A DNA stretch of 64,000 nt, taken from contig NZ_BJLY01000004.1 in the NCBI RefSeq assembly GCF_006538885.1, positions 1 to 64,000 on the forward strand. Reading direction: 5' to 3'. Position numbers and translations under genes: made by a program. The notes beneath the pieces were generated by a model, which saw only the letters and a program-made list of their open reading frames with translations, was not told where the DNA came from and made no database searches. Numbering within the stretch: position 1 is the first letter of the stretch; every line of letters starts with the position of its first letter. This document shows positions 44,104 to 53,067 of the stretch, one piece after another. This stretch comes from Gluconobacter roseus NBRC 3990. GTDB lineage: Bacteria > Pseudomonadota > Alphaproteobacteria > Acetobacterales > Acetobacteraceae.

Positions 44104-45008
44104 TCGGCTGACGGAACAAAGAACAGCGTGCCCGTGACGGGGCGGCTGTAATCCAGCAGGCGGTCGTAATTCCCTTCCGGCTTGCCGACGAACATGTTGT
44201 GCAGCATTTCCTCGGTCACGGACGGGGAGCGGGCATAGCCGATGAAATAGGTGCCGAACTCGCCCTTGCCGGCTTCACCGAACGGCATGTTGTCCCGCAG
44301 GATATCGACCTGTTTGCCGTTGCGCGTCACGACATTCAGGGCGTTATGGGCGTAAGCGGGCTTTGTTTTGTCATCAAGCTCGACATTGGAAAGCTTTTTG
44401 CGGCCGATGATCTTTTCCTGCATCTCGATCGGCAGGGTGTTCCAGGCGTCGAGATCGTGGAAGTATTTCTGGGTGATGACGTAGCTGCCGCCTTTGAAAG
44501 CCGGGTCTTCATCGCCGATGATCGCGGCTTCGCACGCAGCGGCGTTTTCCGGGTTTTCCGTGCCGTCCACAAAGCCGATCAGGTCCCGGTCATCGAAATA
44601 CTTGAAGCCATGCACTTCATCGACAACCGTGCACACGCTGCGCAGGCGGTCCATGACCAGCTTGGCCATCTCGAAACACATGTCCATACGCGTGGCGCGG
44701 ATGTGAAAGAGCATGTCGCCGGGCGTGGAAACGGCGTGATGGACGCCTTTGATTTCCTGAAACGGATGCAGTTCCTTCGGGCGCGGACCGGGAAAAAGAC
44801 GGTCCCAGGCGGCAGACCCAAAACCCAGAACACAGGACATCTGTCCGTTCAGGTCCCGGAAACCGACCGTACGACGCAGCCCCGAGAGGTCCGCGCACAG
44901 GCTGCGGATGGTCTTTTCCGCATCCGTGCCGGGATGGATGTTCAGGATCAGAAAAATGGCCGCCCGGGTGAGGGAGGCGGCAACGGGCTGTGGCGTGGGG
45001 TCGGGCAT
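44079..45008 (-). CDS. Dyp-type haem peroxidase (YfeX-like)
   Basis: 309 residues, without Tat signal, as in cytoplasmic YfeX-type Dyp peroxidases. The family GxxDG motif is present in DLIGFVDGTENPENAAA near residue 145, with the catalytic Asp. ARSPSVTEEMLHNMFVG near 270 and the haem-region His residues in FKGGSYVITQKYFHDLDAW fit too. It oxidises porphyrinogens, dyes or other reductants with peroxide. No encapsulin gene is adjacent. Confidence 0.9.
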   Translation of the reverse strand: MPDPTPQPVAASLTRAAIFLILNIHPGTDAEKTIRSLCADLSGLRRTVGFRDLNGQMSCVLGFGSAAWDRLFPGPRPKELHPFQEIKGVHHAVSTPGDMLFHIRATRMDMCFEMAKLVMDRLRSVCTVVDEVHGFKYFDDRDLIGFVDGTENPENAAACEAAIIGDEDPAFKGGSYVITQKYFHDLDAWNTLPIEMQEKIIGRKKLSNVELDDKTKPAYAHNALNVVTRNGKQVDILRDNMPFGEAGKGEFGTYFIGYARSPSVTEEMLHNMFVGKPEGNYDRLLDYSRPVTGTLFFVPSADYLDDLDA

Positions 45009-45161
45009 GGGAACGGTCTTTCCGTCAGCATTGCGTGATGTGTCAGGCGCCGTTGATAGCGCGCTGTGCGCTGAAGGAACAGATTACGAAAACGGGCGAG
45101 CCCCGTTTTGAAATGTGCTGCGCGTGCAGTAGGGTCCGGCCACAAACGAGAAAGGCCGATC

Positions 45162-45512
45162 ATGGACAGCAATCTGAAATGCCCCGTCTGCGGGTGCGAA
45201 CATGTTTATCCGGATGGTGCGCTGTGGATGTGCCCGGAATGCGCGCATGAGTGGAACCCGGCCGACACGGCAGCGGAAAACGGCGAGGCTTCTGCCGAGA
45301 TCCGCGATGCCAATGGCAATGTCCTGGCCGATGGCGACAGCGTGACGGTCATCAAGGATCTGAAGATCAAGGGCTCGTCCATGGTCGTCAAGGGTGGCAC
45401 CAAGGTGAAGAACATCCGCCTTTCGGACGGTGGCGACGGGCATGACATCGCCTGCAAGATCCCCGGGATCGGCGCGATGAACCTCAAATCCGAGTTCGTC
45501 AGGAAGGCCTGA
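45162..45512 (+). CDS. PhnA/YjdM-like zinc-ribbon protein
   Basis: 116 residues from the ATG at 45162 after GAGAAAGG. An N-terminal zinc ribbon with four Cys ([20 protein letters not shown], next Cys pair at CPEC) and the C-terminal PhnA domain ([29 protein letters not shown]). Despite the name, this family is not needed for phosphonate use and its role is unsettled. The end overlaps the convergent SulP gene by 14 bp. Confidence 0.88.
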   Translation: MDSNLKCPVCGCEHVYPDGALWMCPECAHEWNPADTAAENGEASAEIRDANGNVLADGDSVTVIKDLKIKGSSMVVKGGTKVKNIRLSDGGDGHDIACKIPGIGAMNLKSEFVRKA

Positions 45513-47187
45513 CGGGCGACGGGGATGCAGCCGTATCCCCAAGGATCTGGTGGGCGGCTTTCAGCGCCGTATGCAGTTCGGCGTAGATATTGCCGTCCCC
45601 AAGGGCCGGGGTGATGTGGTGCCGGTCCATATCGGCGCGCAGATAGACACTCACCCGCCCAAAGAGCAGCGCAATGCCGCGCTGGTGCAGTTGCGCGATC
45701 AGGTCCCGCAGGTCGGCAGCGGCGGAATAGTCAATGTCGGTGACGGGGCTTGCATCCAGCACGACGCAGCGGACGGGATGGGGCGCATGCTCCACCAGAT
45801 CCAGCAAATCCTGCCGAAAGCGCGTCGAATTGGCGTAGAACAGATCCGCGCAGAAGCGGAAGACGATCAGCCCGGGCGCGCTTTCCAGCCCGTCTTTTGC
45901 AGGCAGGGCTTCCAGAACCCCGGCCGTCGAGGACTGTTGCAGCACCATCGTATGCGGCTCGTAGCTGTGCCGGACATGGCGGAACAGCGAGAGCGCGATG
46001 GCAAGGAAAATGCCTTCCTCGACGCCGACACCGACCACGACAGCCGCTGTCGTAACGGCCAGCCAGAACTCACCCGGGCTTTCCTGCCGGATCGCACGCA
46101 GGCTTTTCAGATCGACCATGCCGACCGCAACGGTAAAGACGATCCCCGCCAGAACGCAGCGGGGCAGGGCTTCCAGCGGGCGCGTAAGAAACAGCAGCAC
46201 CATGAGCGTCACGCAGGCGAACGTGACCTGCGCCAACTGCGTGCGGGCACCGGAACGCACGGCCATGGCCGTCTGGGTCGGGCTGCCATTGACGGTGAAA
46301 GTCCCGCTCAGTCCCGCTGCGACATTGGCCGCCGACAGCCCCAGCAAATCGCGGTTCTCATCAACGGTTTCATGAAACCGCTCCCCGAACACGCGGGACG
46401 TGGCCGCACTCTGCGCGATGATGACGAACACGCAGGACGCCGCGACGGGCAGGAGGGCGAGAAGCTCGTTCCAGGAAACATCTGGCAGACCGAAATGCGG
46501 CAACCCGCCCGCGACATGCCCCAGTGTCGGGACACCGTGATGGGACAGGTTCAGCCCCATGCTCAGTGCGATACTGCCGATCACGACGCAGAGCCCGGCC
46601 GGCAGATGCGGCGCAAGGCGCTGCCCGGTCATGAGAATGCCGACCGTCACCGCCGAAAGACCCGCGACCATGAGGCTCCCATGCGTGATCTGGCGAAGGG
46701 TCTCGTAGGCCTGCACCAGCGGATTATGCGCGCTGACCGATACGCCCAGCATGTCATGCAGCATGGCGATGCAGACCTGCACGCCCACCCCGGCCAGAAA
46801 TCCCGTCAGCACGGTGCGTGACAGGAAATCCGCCAGAAACCCCAGCCGGAAAACCCGCGCCACCAGCAGAAGTGCCGCGCAGAGGAGTGCGGTCATGCTG
46901 ACGAGCGCGATGTAATGCGCGCTTTCGGGCGGTGCCATCTTGCCGATGGCACTTGAGAAAATGGCAGCCGTCGCGGAATCGGCAGCCACGACCAGATGCC
47001 GGGACGAACCGAACGCTGCAAAGGCCACAAGTGGCAGCAGGACCGTATAAAGCCCCGTGACTGCTGGCATGGCCGCGATGCGCGTATAGCCCAGAACCTG
47101 CGGAATATTCACCGAGGCAAGGGAAAGACCTGCGACAATATCCGTCCAGCTTCGGCGGGTGTCTGTGGGCTTTTGCTGTTCCGACAT
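45499..47187 (-). CDS. SulP-family anion transporter with STAS domain
   Basis: 562 residues from the ATG at 47187 (MSEQQKP); the frame is open to 47283 but the extra residues look non-coding. The SulP core has about 12-14 helices, opening [29 protein letters not shown] in short pieces ([20 protein letters not shown]) and [17 protein letters not shown] near residue 290. The C-terminal STAS domain (about 440-540) has [20 protein letters not shown]. The family carries sulfate, bicarbonate or dicarboxylates; the substrate here is unknown. Transcribed divergently from the SDR gene. Confidence 0.88.
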   Translation of the reverse strand: MSEQQKPTDTRRSWTDIVAGLSLASVNIPQVLGYTRIAAMPAVTGLYTVLLPLVAFAAFGSSRHLVVAADSATAAIFSSAIGKMAPPESAHYIALVSMTALLCAALLLVARVFRLGFLADFLSRTVLTGFLAGVGVQVCIAMLHDMLGVSVSAHNPLVQAYETLRQITHGSLMVAGLSAVTVGILMTGQRLAPHLPAGLCVVIGSIALSMGLNLSHHGVPTLGHVAGGLPHFGLPDVSWNELLALLPVAASCVFVIIAQSAATSRVFGERFHETVDENRDLLGLSAANVAAGLSGTFTVNGSPTQTAMAVRSGARTQLAQVTFACVTLMVLLFLTRPLEALPRCVLAGIVFTVAVGMVDLKSLRAIRQESPGEFWLAVTTAAVVVGVGVEEGIFLAIALSLFRHVRHSYEPHTMVLQQSSTAGVLEALPAKDGLESAPGLIVFRFCADLFYANSTRFRQDLLDLVEHAPHPVRCVVLDASPVTDIDYSAAADLRDLIAQLHQRGIALLFGRVSVYLRADMDRHHITPALGDGNIYAELHTALKAAHQILGDTAASPSPVRPS

Positions 47188-47322
47188 AAGGTGCGTTCTA
47201 GGCCTGTGGTGGGGATCTGTCTTCACAATGTTCTGTGGGTGGTTGGGTCTGATCCGGAAATGCCTCATGATCCGACCGCTCAAGACGGATTTTTCGTCAA
47301 TGCAGTCAGAAGGAACTGGATT

Positions 47323-48054
47323 ATGACCCAGAGAGTAGCGCTCATTACCGGTGGATCACGCGGTATCGGTGCAGCGATCGCGCTGAAGCTGGCGCAGGAT
47401 GGCTTTGATATCGCCATCACCTATGCCCGCAACGAAAAAGCTGCGCAGAAGGTCGTGTCAGAAGTCGAGGCACTGGGCCGCAAGGCCGTCGCCGTTCAGG
47501 CCGATGGCGGCAGCACGGACGGCAATATCGCAGCTATTACGAAGACGCATGAGGCGTTCGGACGTTTGGACGCACTCGTGTGTAACGCGGGCATCTATCC
47601 CTATGGCCCGATCGCCCAGATGACCGTCACGCAGATCGAGGATGTTCTGAACCTCAACCTGCGCGCTGCAATGGTTGAGACGGTCGAAGCGCTGAAATAC
47701 ATGAAGACGGGTGGCCGCCTGATCTATATCGGCTCGGCTTTCGGTGAGCGCGCGCCGTTCCCGGGCATCTCGCTCTATTCGGCAACGAAGGCCGGTCTGA
47801 TCGGCTTTACGAAGGGTGTGGCGCGGGATCTCGGTCCGCAGGGTATTACGGCAAATGTCGTCGAGCCCGGCCCGATTGCAACGGATCTCAACCCCGAGGA
47901 CGGCGCGGCCGCTGCTGTCATTCGCAAATTCACGGCCACGGAATCCTACGGCAAGGTCAATGATATTGCCCGCACCGTGTCGTTCCTCGCCAGCCCGGAT
48001 GCGTCCTACATCACGGGTGCATCCATTCTGGTGGATGGCGGTCTCGTCGCCTGA
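47323..48054 (+). CDS. short-chain dehydrogenase/reductase (3-oxoacyl-ACP reductase-like)
   Basis: 243 residues from the ATG at 47323 with AAGGAA upstream. Classical SDR: ALITGGSRGIGAAIAL (cofactor), NAG in LVCNAGIYPYGP near residue 88, catalytic Ser in IYIGSAFGERA near 140, YSATKAG (Tyr/Lys) near 155, and the terminal ITGASILVDGGLV. The residue after the second beta strand is Arg in YARNEKAA, suggesting NADP(H). Monocistronic, with a hairpin terminator behind it. Substrate unknown. Confidence 0.88.
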   Translation: MTQRVALITGGSRGIGAAIALKLAQDGFDIAITYARNEKAAQKVVSEVEALGRKAVAVQADGGSTDGNIAAITKTHEAFGRLDALVCNAGIYPYGPIAQMTVTQIEDVLNLNLRAAMVETVEALKYMKTGGRLIYIGSAFGERAPFPGISLYSATKAGLIGFTKGVARDLGPQGITANVVEPGPIATDLNPEDGAAAAVIRKFTATESYGKVNDIARTVSFLASPDASYITGASILVDGGLVA

Positions 48055-48062
48055 GACCGAAA

Positions 48063-48089
48063 ACGGCTCCCTCGATATGAGGGAGCCGT
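48063..48089. terminator. bidirectional hairpin terminator
   Basis: Perfect 11-bp stem ACGGCTCCCTC / GAGGGAGCCGT with a five-base loop, between the ends of the SDR gene (+) and the TonB receptor gene (-). The T-run is short. Confidence 0.78.
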
Positions 48090-48096
48090 CGTTGCT

Positions 48097-50586
48097 TCAG
48101 AAGCTGGTGGAGAGCGAGCCCATCATCGAGAAGGGCGGCTGGATGTAATAGGACGGCGCGGAATCAGCCGAGATCTTGTTGCCGTACACACCCGTCGTGG
48201 CCTTCGCATTTTCCGAGAAGTTATAGACGCCCCCCAGCTTGTACTGGCCGGTCAGGTTGGTGAAGTTCAGCTTGAAGACCGGCGACTGCGCGATGAAGAA
48301 CTTCGGCAGGTGGTAGCCCAGGGACAGCGAGTCCGAGAAGTAGGACGGCATGGCCTGGTCGTTCATGAACGAGGAATACTGCTTGTCCGTGTAGCGGATG
48401 CTGGCATTCAGGAAGAACGGACCTTCCGTATAGGTCAGGCCGATGCTGCCCATGAACTTTGGCGTCATGATCGGCGTCTTGCCCTTGGTCTTCAGATAGT
48501 CGATCGAACCGTTATCCGCAGCAACCGGCAGGTTGTTGTCCATTGTGGCGTGCAGGTATTCGAACGACAGATATGGGCGGAAGCGGTGGAACAGCGGCTT
48601 GGTGGACAGCATCAGGTCCACGCCGCGGATCGTCTCGCCACCCGTATTGAGCGTCGTGCTGACAGGCACGTCATTGCTGTAGGTGTTGAGTGACAGCAGG
48701 CGGTTGGTGACGTTGAAATTGTAAACGCTGATATCCGCCAGGAACACGTTACCCGTATAACGATAGCCCAACTCTTCCTTGATGGAATACTGCGGCTTTA
48801 CATTGGCCCCCGAGGTGGTCATCGCACCCGTGGAGGTGCTGTAGCGTGTGATGAGGTTGACGGGGGATGGCGCGCGGAAATCACCCTCGGCATTGATGTA
48901 GATCTGGTGATGGGGCGCGAAGTCCCAGGACCAGGACATGCGGGGCATCGGTGAGACGAAGGTGTGGTTCGAGCGGCTGGCCGTGCTGGTCAGGAAGTCC
49001 TGTCCACGCAGCGTTTCGGAGACAACCTTGATCCCGCCGGTCAGCGACATCGTGCGGTTCAGGAAGTGCTGCGTGTCTTCCATAAAGCCGGAATTGAGGC
49101 TGTAGGAGCCGAGATAGTTCGTTGAGTAATAGATGTTGCCGCTGGTGGTGCGGTAATAGGCGGCCGTATCCGTGTCCGAAGGCTGGGCACCCGTGACCTG
49201 GTTCATGCGCGAGAGAGGCGTCTTGAGGGAATAGGAATTCTCCTCGTGCCAGTAGCCGATCTGGCCGTCGTTGTTCTCGCCATGCCAGTGCAGGCTGGCG
49301 ACGACGCCGCCCTGCTGGTTGAGGGACATGGCATTGCTCGAGACGGCCGCGCGTGTGGCCGTGCTGATCTTGCCGTCACCATTCAGGTCAACCTTCTGCA
49401 GGGCTGTTCCCGCATAGGTATGGCCTTCCTGCAGGCGCGAGGCGCTGTTCAGTGTGATGGCGCCGCGCTGGTAATAGGGCGTGATGGTGACGCTGAAGAG
49501 ATGGTTCAGCGCGAAATGCATCGGCAGGGACGCATAGAACTGGTCCTTGTCCGAGCCATGCGTGCCGTAATAGCTGCTGGGGGACGTCGCACTGAAGGTC
49601 GCGGTGTAGCTGATGGGGGTTGTGACCGGCAGGCCGTTCTTGTCCGCGTAGAAGTTCGCCATCGTCGGATAGCGGTTCTGGTAATAGAACGAGTGGTTGT
49701 AGCCCACGAACAGATCAATGGCGCTGCGCTCACCGATCTTTTTGGTCATCCGGAAATCCATGTGCTTGCGCTCGCTGGTACCCGAGCCGCGCCAGGCGTC
49801 TGAATGCATGTTCGAGAACGAGGCATAGCTCGTGATACCGGAATGACCGATCTCGCCGCTGTCCAGGCGGATGAATTCGCGCGACGTGTTGAAGGAGCCG
49901 TAGCTGCCGGAAACGAAACCGCCAAACTTCTGCGAAGGCGCGCGGGTGGTGATGCTCAGCGCACCAGCCGCGGCGGAGGTCAGCGGATCTTCGACCGAGA
50001 TCGAACCCGGCGTCATGGATTCCGAGGCGATGTTGTTGCTGTCGATGTAGTTCTGGATGAAATTCGACGCAGACGTTGAAGACCCGTTGGCGATCGGCAT
50101 GCCGTTGAGCAGGAAGCCGATGTCGTTGTCATACAGGCCACGGCTGCTGATGGAGCCGCCTTCGTTGCCGGAAGGATCTGGCGTCGAAATATTGACGCTG
50201 GGCAGGTTCTTGATCAGGTCGAGCGGGGAACTGGTCGGGCTCTGCATCTCGATATAGGCCTGCGTGACCGACTGGACCGAACGCGCCGCCGTTTCTGCCC
50301 GCATCATGCCGCCGCCAGGGGCCTGACCGCGCTGTCCGAGAACGCTGATGGATTCCTGACCGCCCTTGGGTTCTGCCACGGTGCGTGGTGCGTGCTGGGC
50401 GGTCTTGCGGCTGTGCTTCGGCTTCGTAGCGTCTTCGGCATAGGCCGCATTTGCGGCCAGAACGGTTGCGCCGCTGAGGATCGTGGCAGTTGCCAGAAAT
50501 TTTTTCCCTCTTCCCATCAGAAAGGAGAACGCGGGCAGTCGGCTGGGACGCACGGGGCCTGACGGAGAGGGGATTCTGAAAGACAT
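48097..50586 (-). CDS. TonB-dependent outer-membrane receptor, paralogue of the one at 11404
   Basis: 829 residues; an internal Met at residue 24 (50517) would give a more usual signal peptide (KFLATATILSGATVLAANAA, cleavage AYA-E). A basic linker, then the plug (MMRAETAARSVQSVTQAYIE; DLIKNLPSVNISTPDPSGN; SRGLYDNDIGFLLNGMPIAN) and a barrel ending SLSTSF. The segment GGGMMRAETAARSVQSVT parallels GGGLMRVETAAKAVQTVT of the receptor at 11404, and the C-terminal strands are alike, so both belong to one subfamily. There is no Fur box or RutR-like site in the 176 bp upstream, where I see only the palindrome ACGGTACCGT (50617-50626). Substrate unknown. Confidence 0.88.
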   Translation of the reverse strand: MSFRIPSPSGPVRPSRLPAFSFLMGRGKKFLATATILSGATVLAANAAYAEDATKPKHSRKTAQHAPRTVAEPKGGQESISVLGQRGQAPGGGMMRAETAARSVQSVTQAYIEMQSPTSSPLDLIKNLPSVNISTPDPSGNEGGSISSRGLYDNDIGFLLNGMPIANGSSTSASNFIQNYIDSNNIASESMTPGSISVEDPLTSAAAGALSITTRAPSQKFGGFVSGSYGSFNTSREFIRLDSGEIGHSGITSYASFSNMHSDAWRGSGTSERKHMDFRMTKKIGERSAIDLFVGYNHSFYYQNRYPTMANFYADKNGLPVTTPISYTATFSATSPSSYYGTHGSDKDQFYASLPMHFALNHLFSVTITPYYQRGAITLNSASRLQEGHTYAGTALQKVDLNGDGKISTATRAAVSSNAMSLNQQGGVVASLHWHGENNDGQIGYWHEENSYSLKTPLSRMNQVTGAQPSDTDTAAYYRTTSGNIYYSTNYLGSYSLNSGFMEDTQHFLNRTMSLTGGIKVVSETLRGQDFLTSTASRSNHTFVSPMPRMSWSWDFAPHHQIYINAEGDFRAPSPVNLITRYSTSTGAMTTSGANVKPQYSIKEELGYRYTGNVFLADISVYNFNVTNRLLSLNTYSNDVPVSTTLNTGGETIRGVDLMLSTKPLFHRFRPYLSFEYLHATMDNNLPVAADNGSIDYLKTKGKTPIMTPKFMGSIGLTYTEGPFFLNASIRYTDKQYSSFMNDQAMPSYFSDSLSLGYHLPKFFIAQSPVFKLNFTNLTGQYKLGGVYNFSENAKATTGVYGNKISADSAPSYYIQPPFSMMGSLSTSF

Positions 50587-50762
50587 TTCTGGCGGGATCC
50601 TGAAAAAACTAACGCTACGGTACCGTTATGAATCTGTGGCTTGAGATAAAGGAGGCGTTCATAAGAACATTCCCAAGGAAAAATTGGTAGTTTCATAGTC
50701 TGTCATGAAGCAGGGGTTTCCATTGCGTCACAGCAACATGGAAACTCCGGAACGTTCGCCTG

Positions 50763-52025
50763 TCAGATCAGGCGTCGTGACAGGAATATCGCCGTTGCGG
50801 AGATCAGTGCGGTCAGACCCAGGTAGAAGGCTGGGGCCTGCTCCGTACCGCTCCAGGACATGAGAGCCGCGTTTGTCAGCGGAGCCAGACCGCCGAACAG
50901 GACCACCCCGAAGGAATAGCCGATTGTCAGGCCGCGTCCGCGCAGACGGTCAGGGAACAGCATGCCGATGAAGCCGTCGAGGGCTGCGAAATAGAGCAGT
51001 CCTGCGACATTGAAGAGCAGCGGCATCAGCAGAATGCTCTCGGGCCAGAATGCGACCAGCCGGAACATCGGCCAGGGCAGGCAGAGCAGGACTGCGCAGG
51101 ACAGGAGCATGGGCCGGATGCTGTGGGTCCTGTCGAAATGGTCGGCCAGTTTCCAGCGCAGGGGTGTGAACAGAAGCTGTCCGCCATAGGTCAGCAGCGC
51201 TGAGGCATAGGCGTGGGACGCGGCAACATGAAAGTGCAGCCGGGCATAATGCGGCATGTAGATGCCGAGATAGGTGATGCCACTGCCCAGAGCGACAGCA
51301 CCCATGACGGCGACCGTGCGGAACAGGTTCTCACGACGCAGGAAAGGGGAAGAGAAGGGCGATGTGACCGGCAGGGCAGGCGGCTGGTTCCGGACAAGCC
51401 TGAAGCGCAGGATCAGGGCCGCCAGCCCTGCAAGCGCGCCAAGCCCGGCGGCGATGCGGAAACCGTAGCTGTCAAAGGCCTGTATCGGCAGCAGGAGCGT
51501 CAGGCCAAGCGTGACGATGGCTGCGGTCAGCGAAGCGACGATCTGCCCGATGGCCTGCCAGCTTGCGGCCCGCGCCTCATGGCCCGGCGCCTGTTCGATG
51601 AGGAAAGAGGTGGCGCTTCCAAATTCTCCACCAAGGGAAAAACCGTGCAGCAGGCGCGCGGTGACGATCAGCGCAGGTGCGGCGATTCCAATGGTCTGGT
51701 AGCCGGGCGTGATCGTGATCAGTAGGCTGCCCAAAGCCATGAGCAGGATGCACAGGATCATCGTGAAGGTGCGACCTTTGCGGTCCGTGCAGATCCCCAG
51801 AACGATGGCGCCGACGGGGCGGGCGAGCAGGGTGAAGCCGAAAGTGGCGAGGGTCAGGGCGACCTGCGACAGCGCCAGTCCGGACGGGAAGAATGTCCGG
51901 CCGATGGAGGCCGAGAAGGACGCGTATATTACGAAATCATAATATTCAATGATGTTGCCGAGAATGGAGGCGATGACAGGCAGCGTCATCCCGGGTCGTG
52001 GGAGAAGCCTGTCGCCGGTGGTCAT
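50763..52025 (-). CDS. MFS transporter of the metabolite:H+ symporter type
   Basis: 420 residues from the ATG at 52025, whose first bases overlap the LysR stop (ATGA). Twelve predicted helices. It carries the MHS-family marks IEYYDFVIYASFSASIGRTF near residue 27, RPVGAIVLGICTDRKGR near 75 (the MFS loop 2-3 motif) and RLLHGFSLGGEFGSATSFL near 130. Relatives import citrate, alpha-ketoglutarate, shikimate or proline-type solutes. It forms a two-gene operon with the LysR regulator, which probably controls it. Confidence 0.87.
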   Translation of the reverse strand: MTTGDRLLPRPGMTLPVIASILGNIIEYYDFVIYASFSASIGRTFFPSGLALSQVALTLATFGFTLLARPVGAIVLGICTDRKGRTFTMILCILLMALGSLLITITPGYQTIGIAAPALIVTARLLHGFSLGGEFGSATSFLIEQAPGHEARAASWQAIGQIVASLTAAIVTLGLTLLLPIQAFDSYGFRIAAGLGALAGLAALILRFRLVRNQPPALPVTSPFSSPFLRRENLFRTVAVMGAVALGSGITYLGIYMPHYARLHFHVAASHAYASALLTYGGQLLFTPLRWKLADHFDRTHSIRPMLLSCAVLLCLPWPMFRLVAFWPESILLMPLLFNVAGLLYFAALDGFIGMLFPDRLRGRGLTIGYSFGVVLFGGLAPLTNAALMSWSGTEQAPAFYLGLTALISATAIFLSRRLI

Positions 52026-52963
52026 GATGCGCCGGGCCCGATCTGCCCTGACCCGGTCTGGCGGTCGCCAAGATTGCGCATCATGAACTGGATGAAGGAA
52101 TGCAGCGTTGGCGCGCTGTAGCGTTCCTTGTGATACAGCAGATAGATCGGCCGTGAGGGTAGGGTATAATCGGGCAGGAGCGACTGAAGGGTTCCGGCTT
52201 TCAGATCTTCCTGCACCAGATCCGTCGGGAGCATCGCGACACCAAGACCTCCCAGAGCGGCGCGGCGCATGGCCTGCGTGCTGTTGAACAGGCCGCGCCG
52301 GCGCATTTCCACCGTCACGCGCCCCTTGGGGCTCTCGAAATGCCATTCATGCCGCGCCCAGTGCCAGGGCGACGACGGCGTATAGGCAAAGGCCAGCGCA
52401 TCATGCGTCGCAAGCTGTTGCGGAACCAGAAGTTCATCCCGGCGGGCGAGATAGTCCGGGGAGGCGCAGAGCGTCATACGGTAATCCGTCAGGCGGCGAC
52501 ACATGAGCGAGGAAGGCTCCGGCACGCCAAGGCGGATCGCGATGTCGAACTTCTCATGCGTCAGATCCACGCTGCGTTCCGTCAGCACCAGATCGACATC
52601 CACGGACGGATTTTCAGCCAGATAGCGGGCCAGGCAGGGGGTAACGCTCTGGGTGCCGTAAGTGACCGGCGCCGTGACCCGCAATGTGCCGGAGGGCAGG
52701 GTCTGCGCCGCCTGTGCCAGATGTTCGGTCTCATCCAGCAGGTTGAGAATGGACTGGCATTTCTCGAAATAGACAGCCCCGAAAGCCGTAAGGCTCTGCC
52801 GGCGCGTCGTGCGGCGCAGGAGGCTCGTGCCCAGTCGTTCTTCCAGAAGGCGCACGTAATTGCCCACCATTGTGGGGGAAATGCCGCAGCGTTCTGCAGC
52901 GGCGGTCATGCTTCCTGTCTCGACGACCGCCATGAAGGTGGTCATGGCCTGAAAAACGTTCAT
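52022..52963 (-). CDS. LysR-family transcriptional regulator
   Basis: 313 residues. The N-terminal HTH (residues 1-60: FQAMTTFMAVVETGSMTAAA, then CGISPTMVGNYVRLLEERLG) and the effector-binding domain (LRVTAPVTYGTQSVTPCLAR; YLAENPSVDVDLVL) are those of the DsdC/AaeR-like LysR subgroup commonly next to transporters and reductases. It is cotranscribed with the MFS gene by a four-base overlap and divergent from the gamma-glutamyltransferase gene, so either may be its target. Confidence 0.92.
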   Translation of the reverse strand: MNVFQAMTTFMAVVETGSMTAAAERCGISPTMVGNYVRLLEERLGTSLLRRTTRRQSLTAFGAVYFEKCQSILNLLDETEHLAQAAQTLPSGTLRVTAPVTYGTQSVTPCLARYLAENPSVDVDLVLTERSVDLTHEKFDIAIRLGVPEPSSLMCRRLTDYRMTLCASPDYLARRDELLVPQQLATHDALAFAYTPSSPWHWARHEWHFESPKGRVTVEMRRRGLFNSTQAMRRAALGGLGVAMLPTDLVQEDLKAGTLQSLLPDYTLPSRPIYLLYHKERYSAPTLHSFIQFMMRNLGDRQTGSGQIGPGAS

Positions 52964-53023
52964 TGCAAACCGTTGGTTGATAATGTTTCCATCATAGCAG
53001 CATTTATCGGGGCGATTGAAGGC

Positions 53024-53041
53024 CGTAACGATCCTGTTACG
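53024..53041. promoter_or_regulatory. inverted repeat between LysR and gamma-glutamyltransferase genes
   Basis: CGTAAC-GATCCT-GTTACG, six-base perfect arms, in the divergent promoter region. It is a candidate operator for the LysR protein; position only, no consensus known to me. Confidence 0.4.
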
Positions 53042-53067
53042 ATGTTTTCCGTTCCGACCATGAAAGT

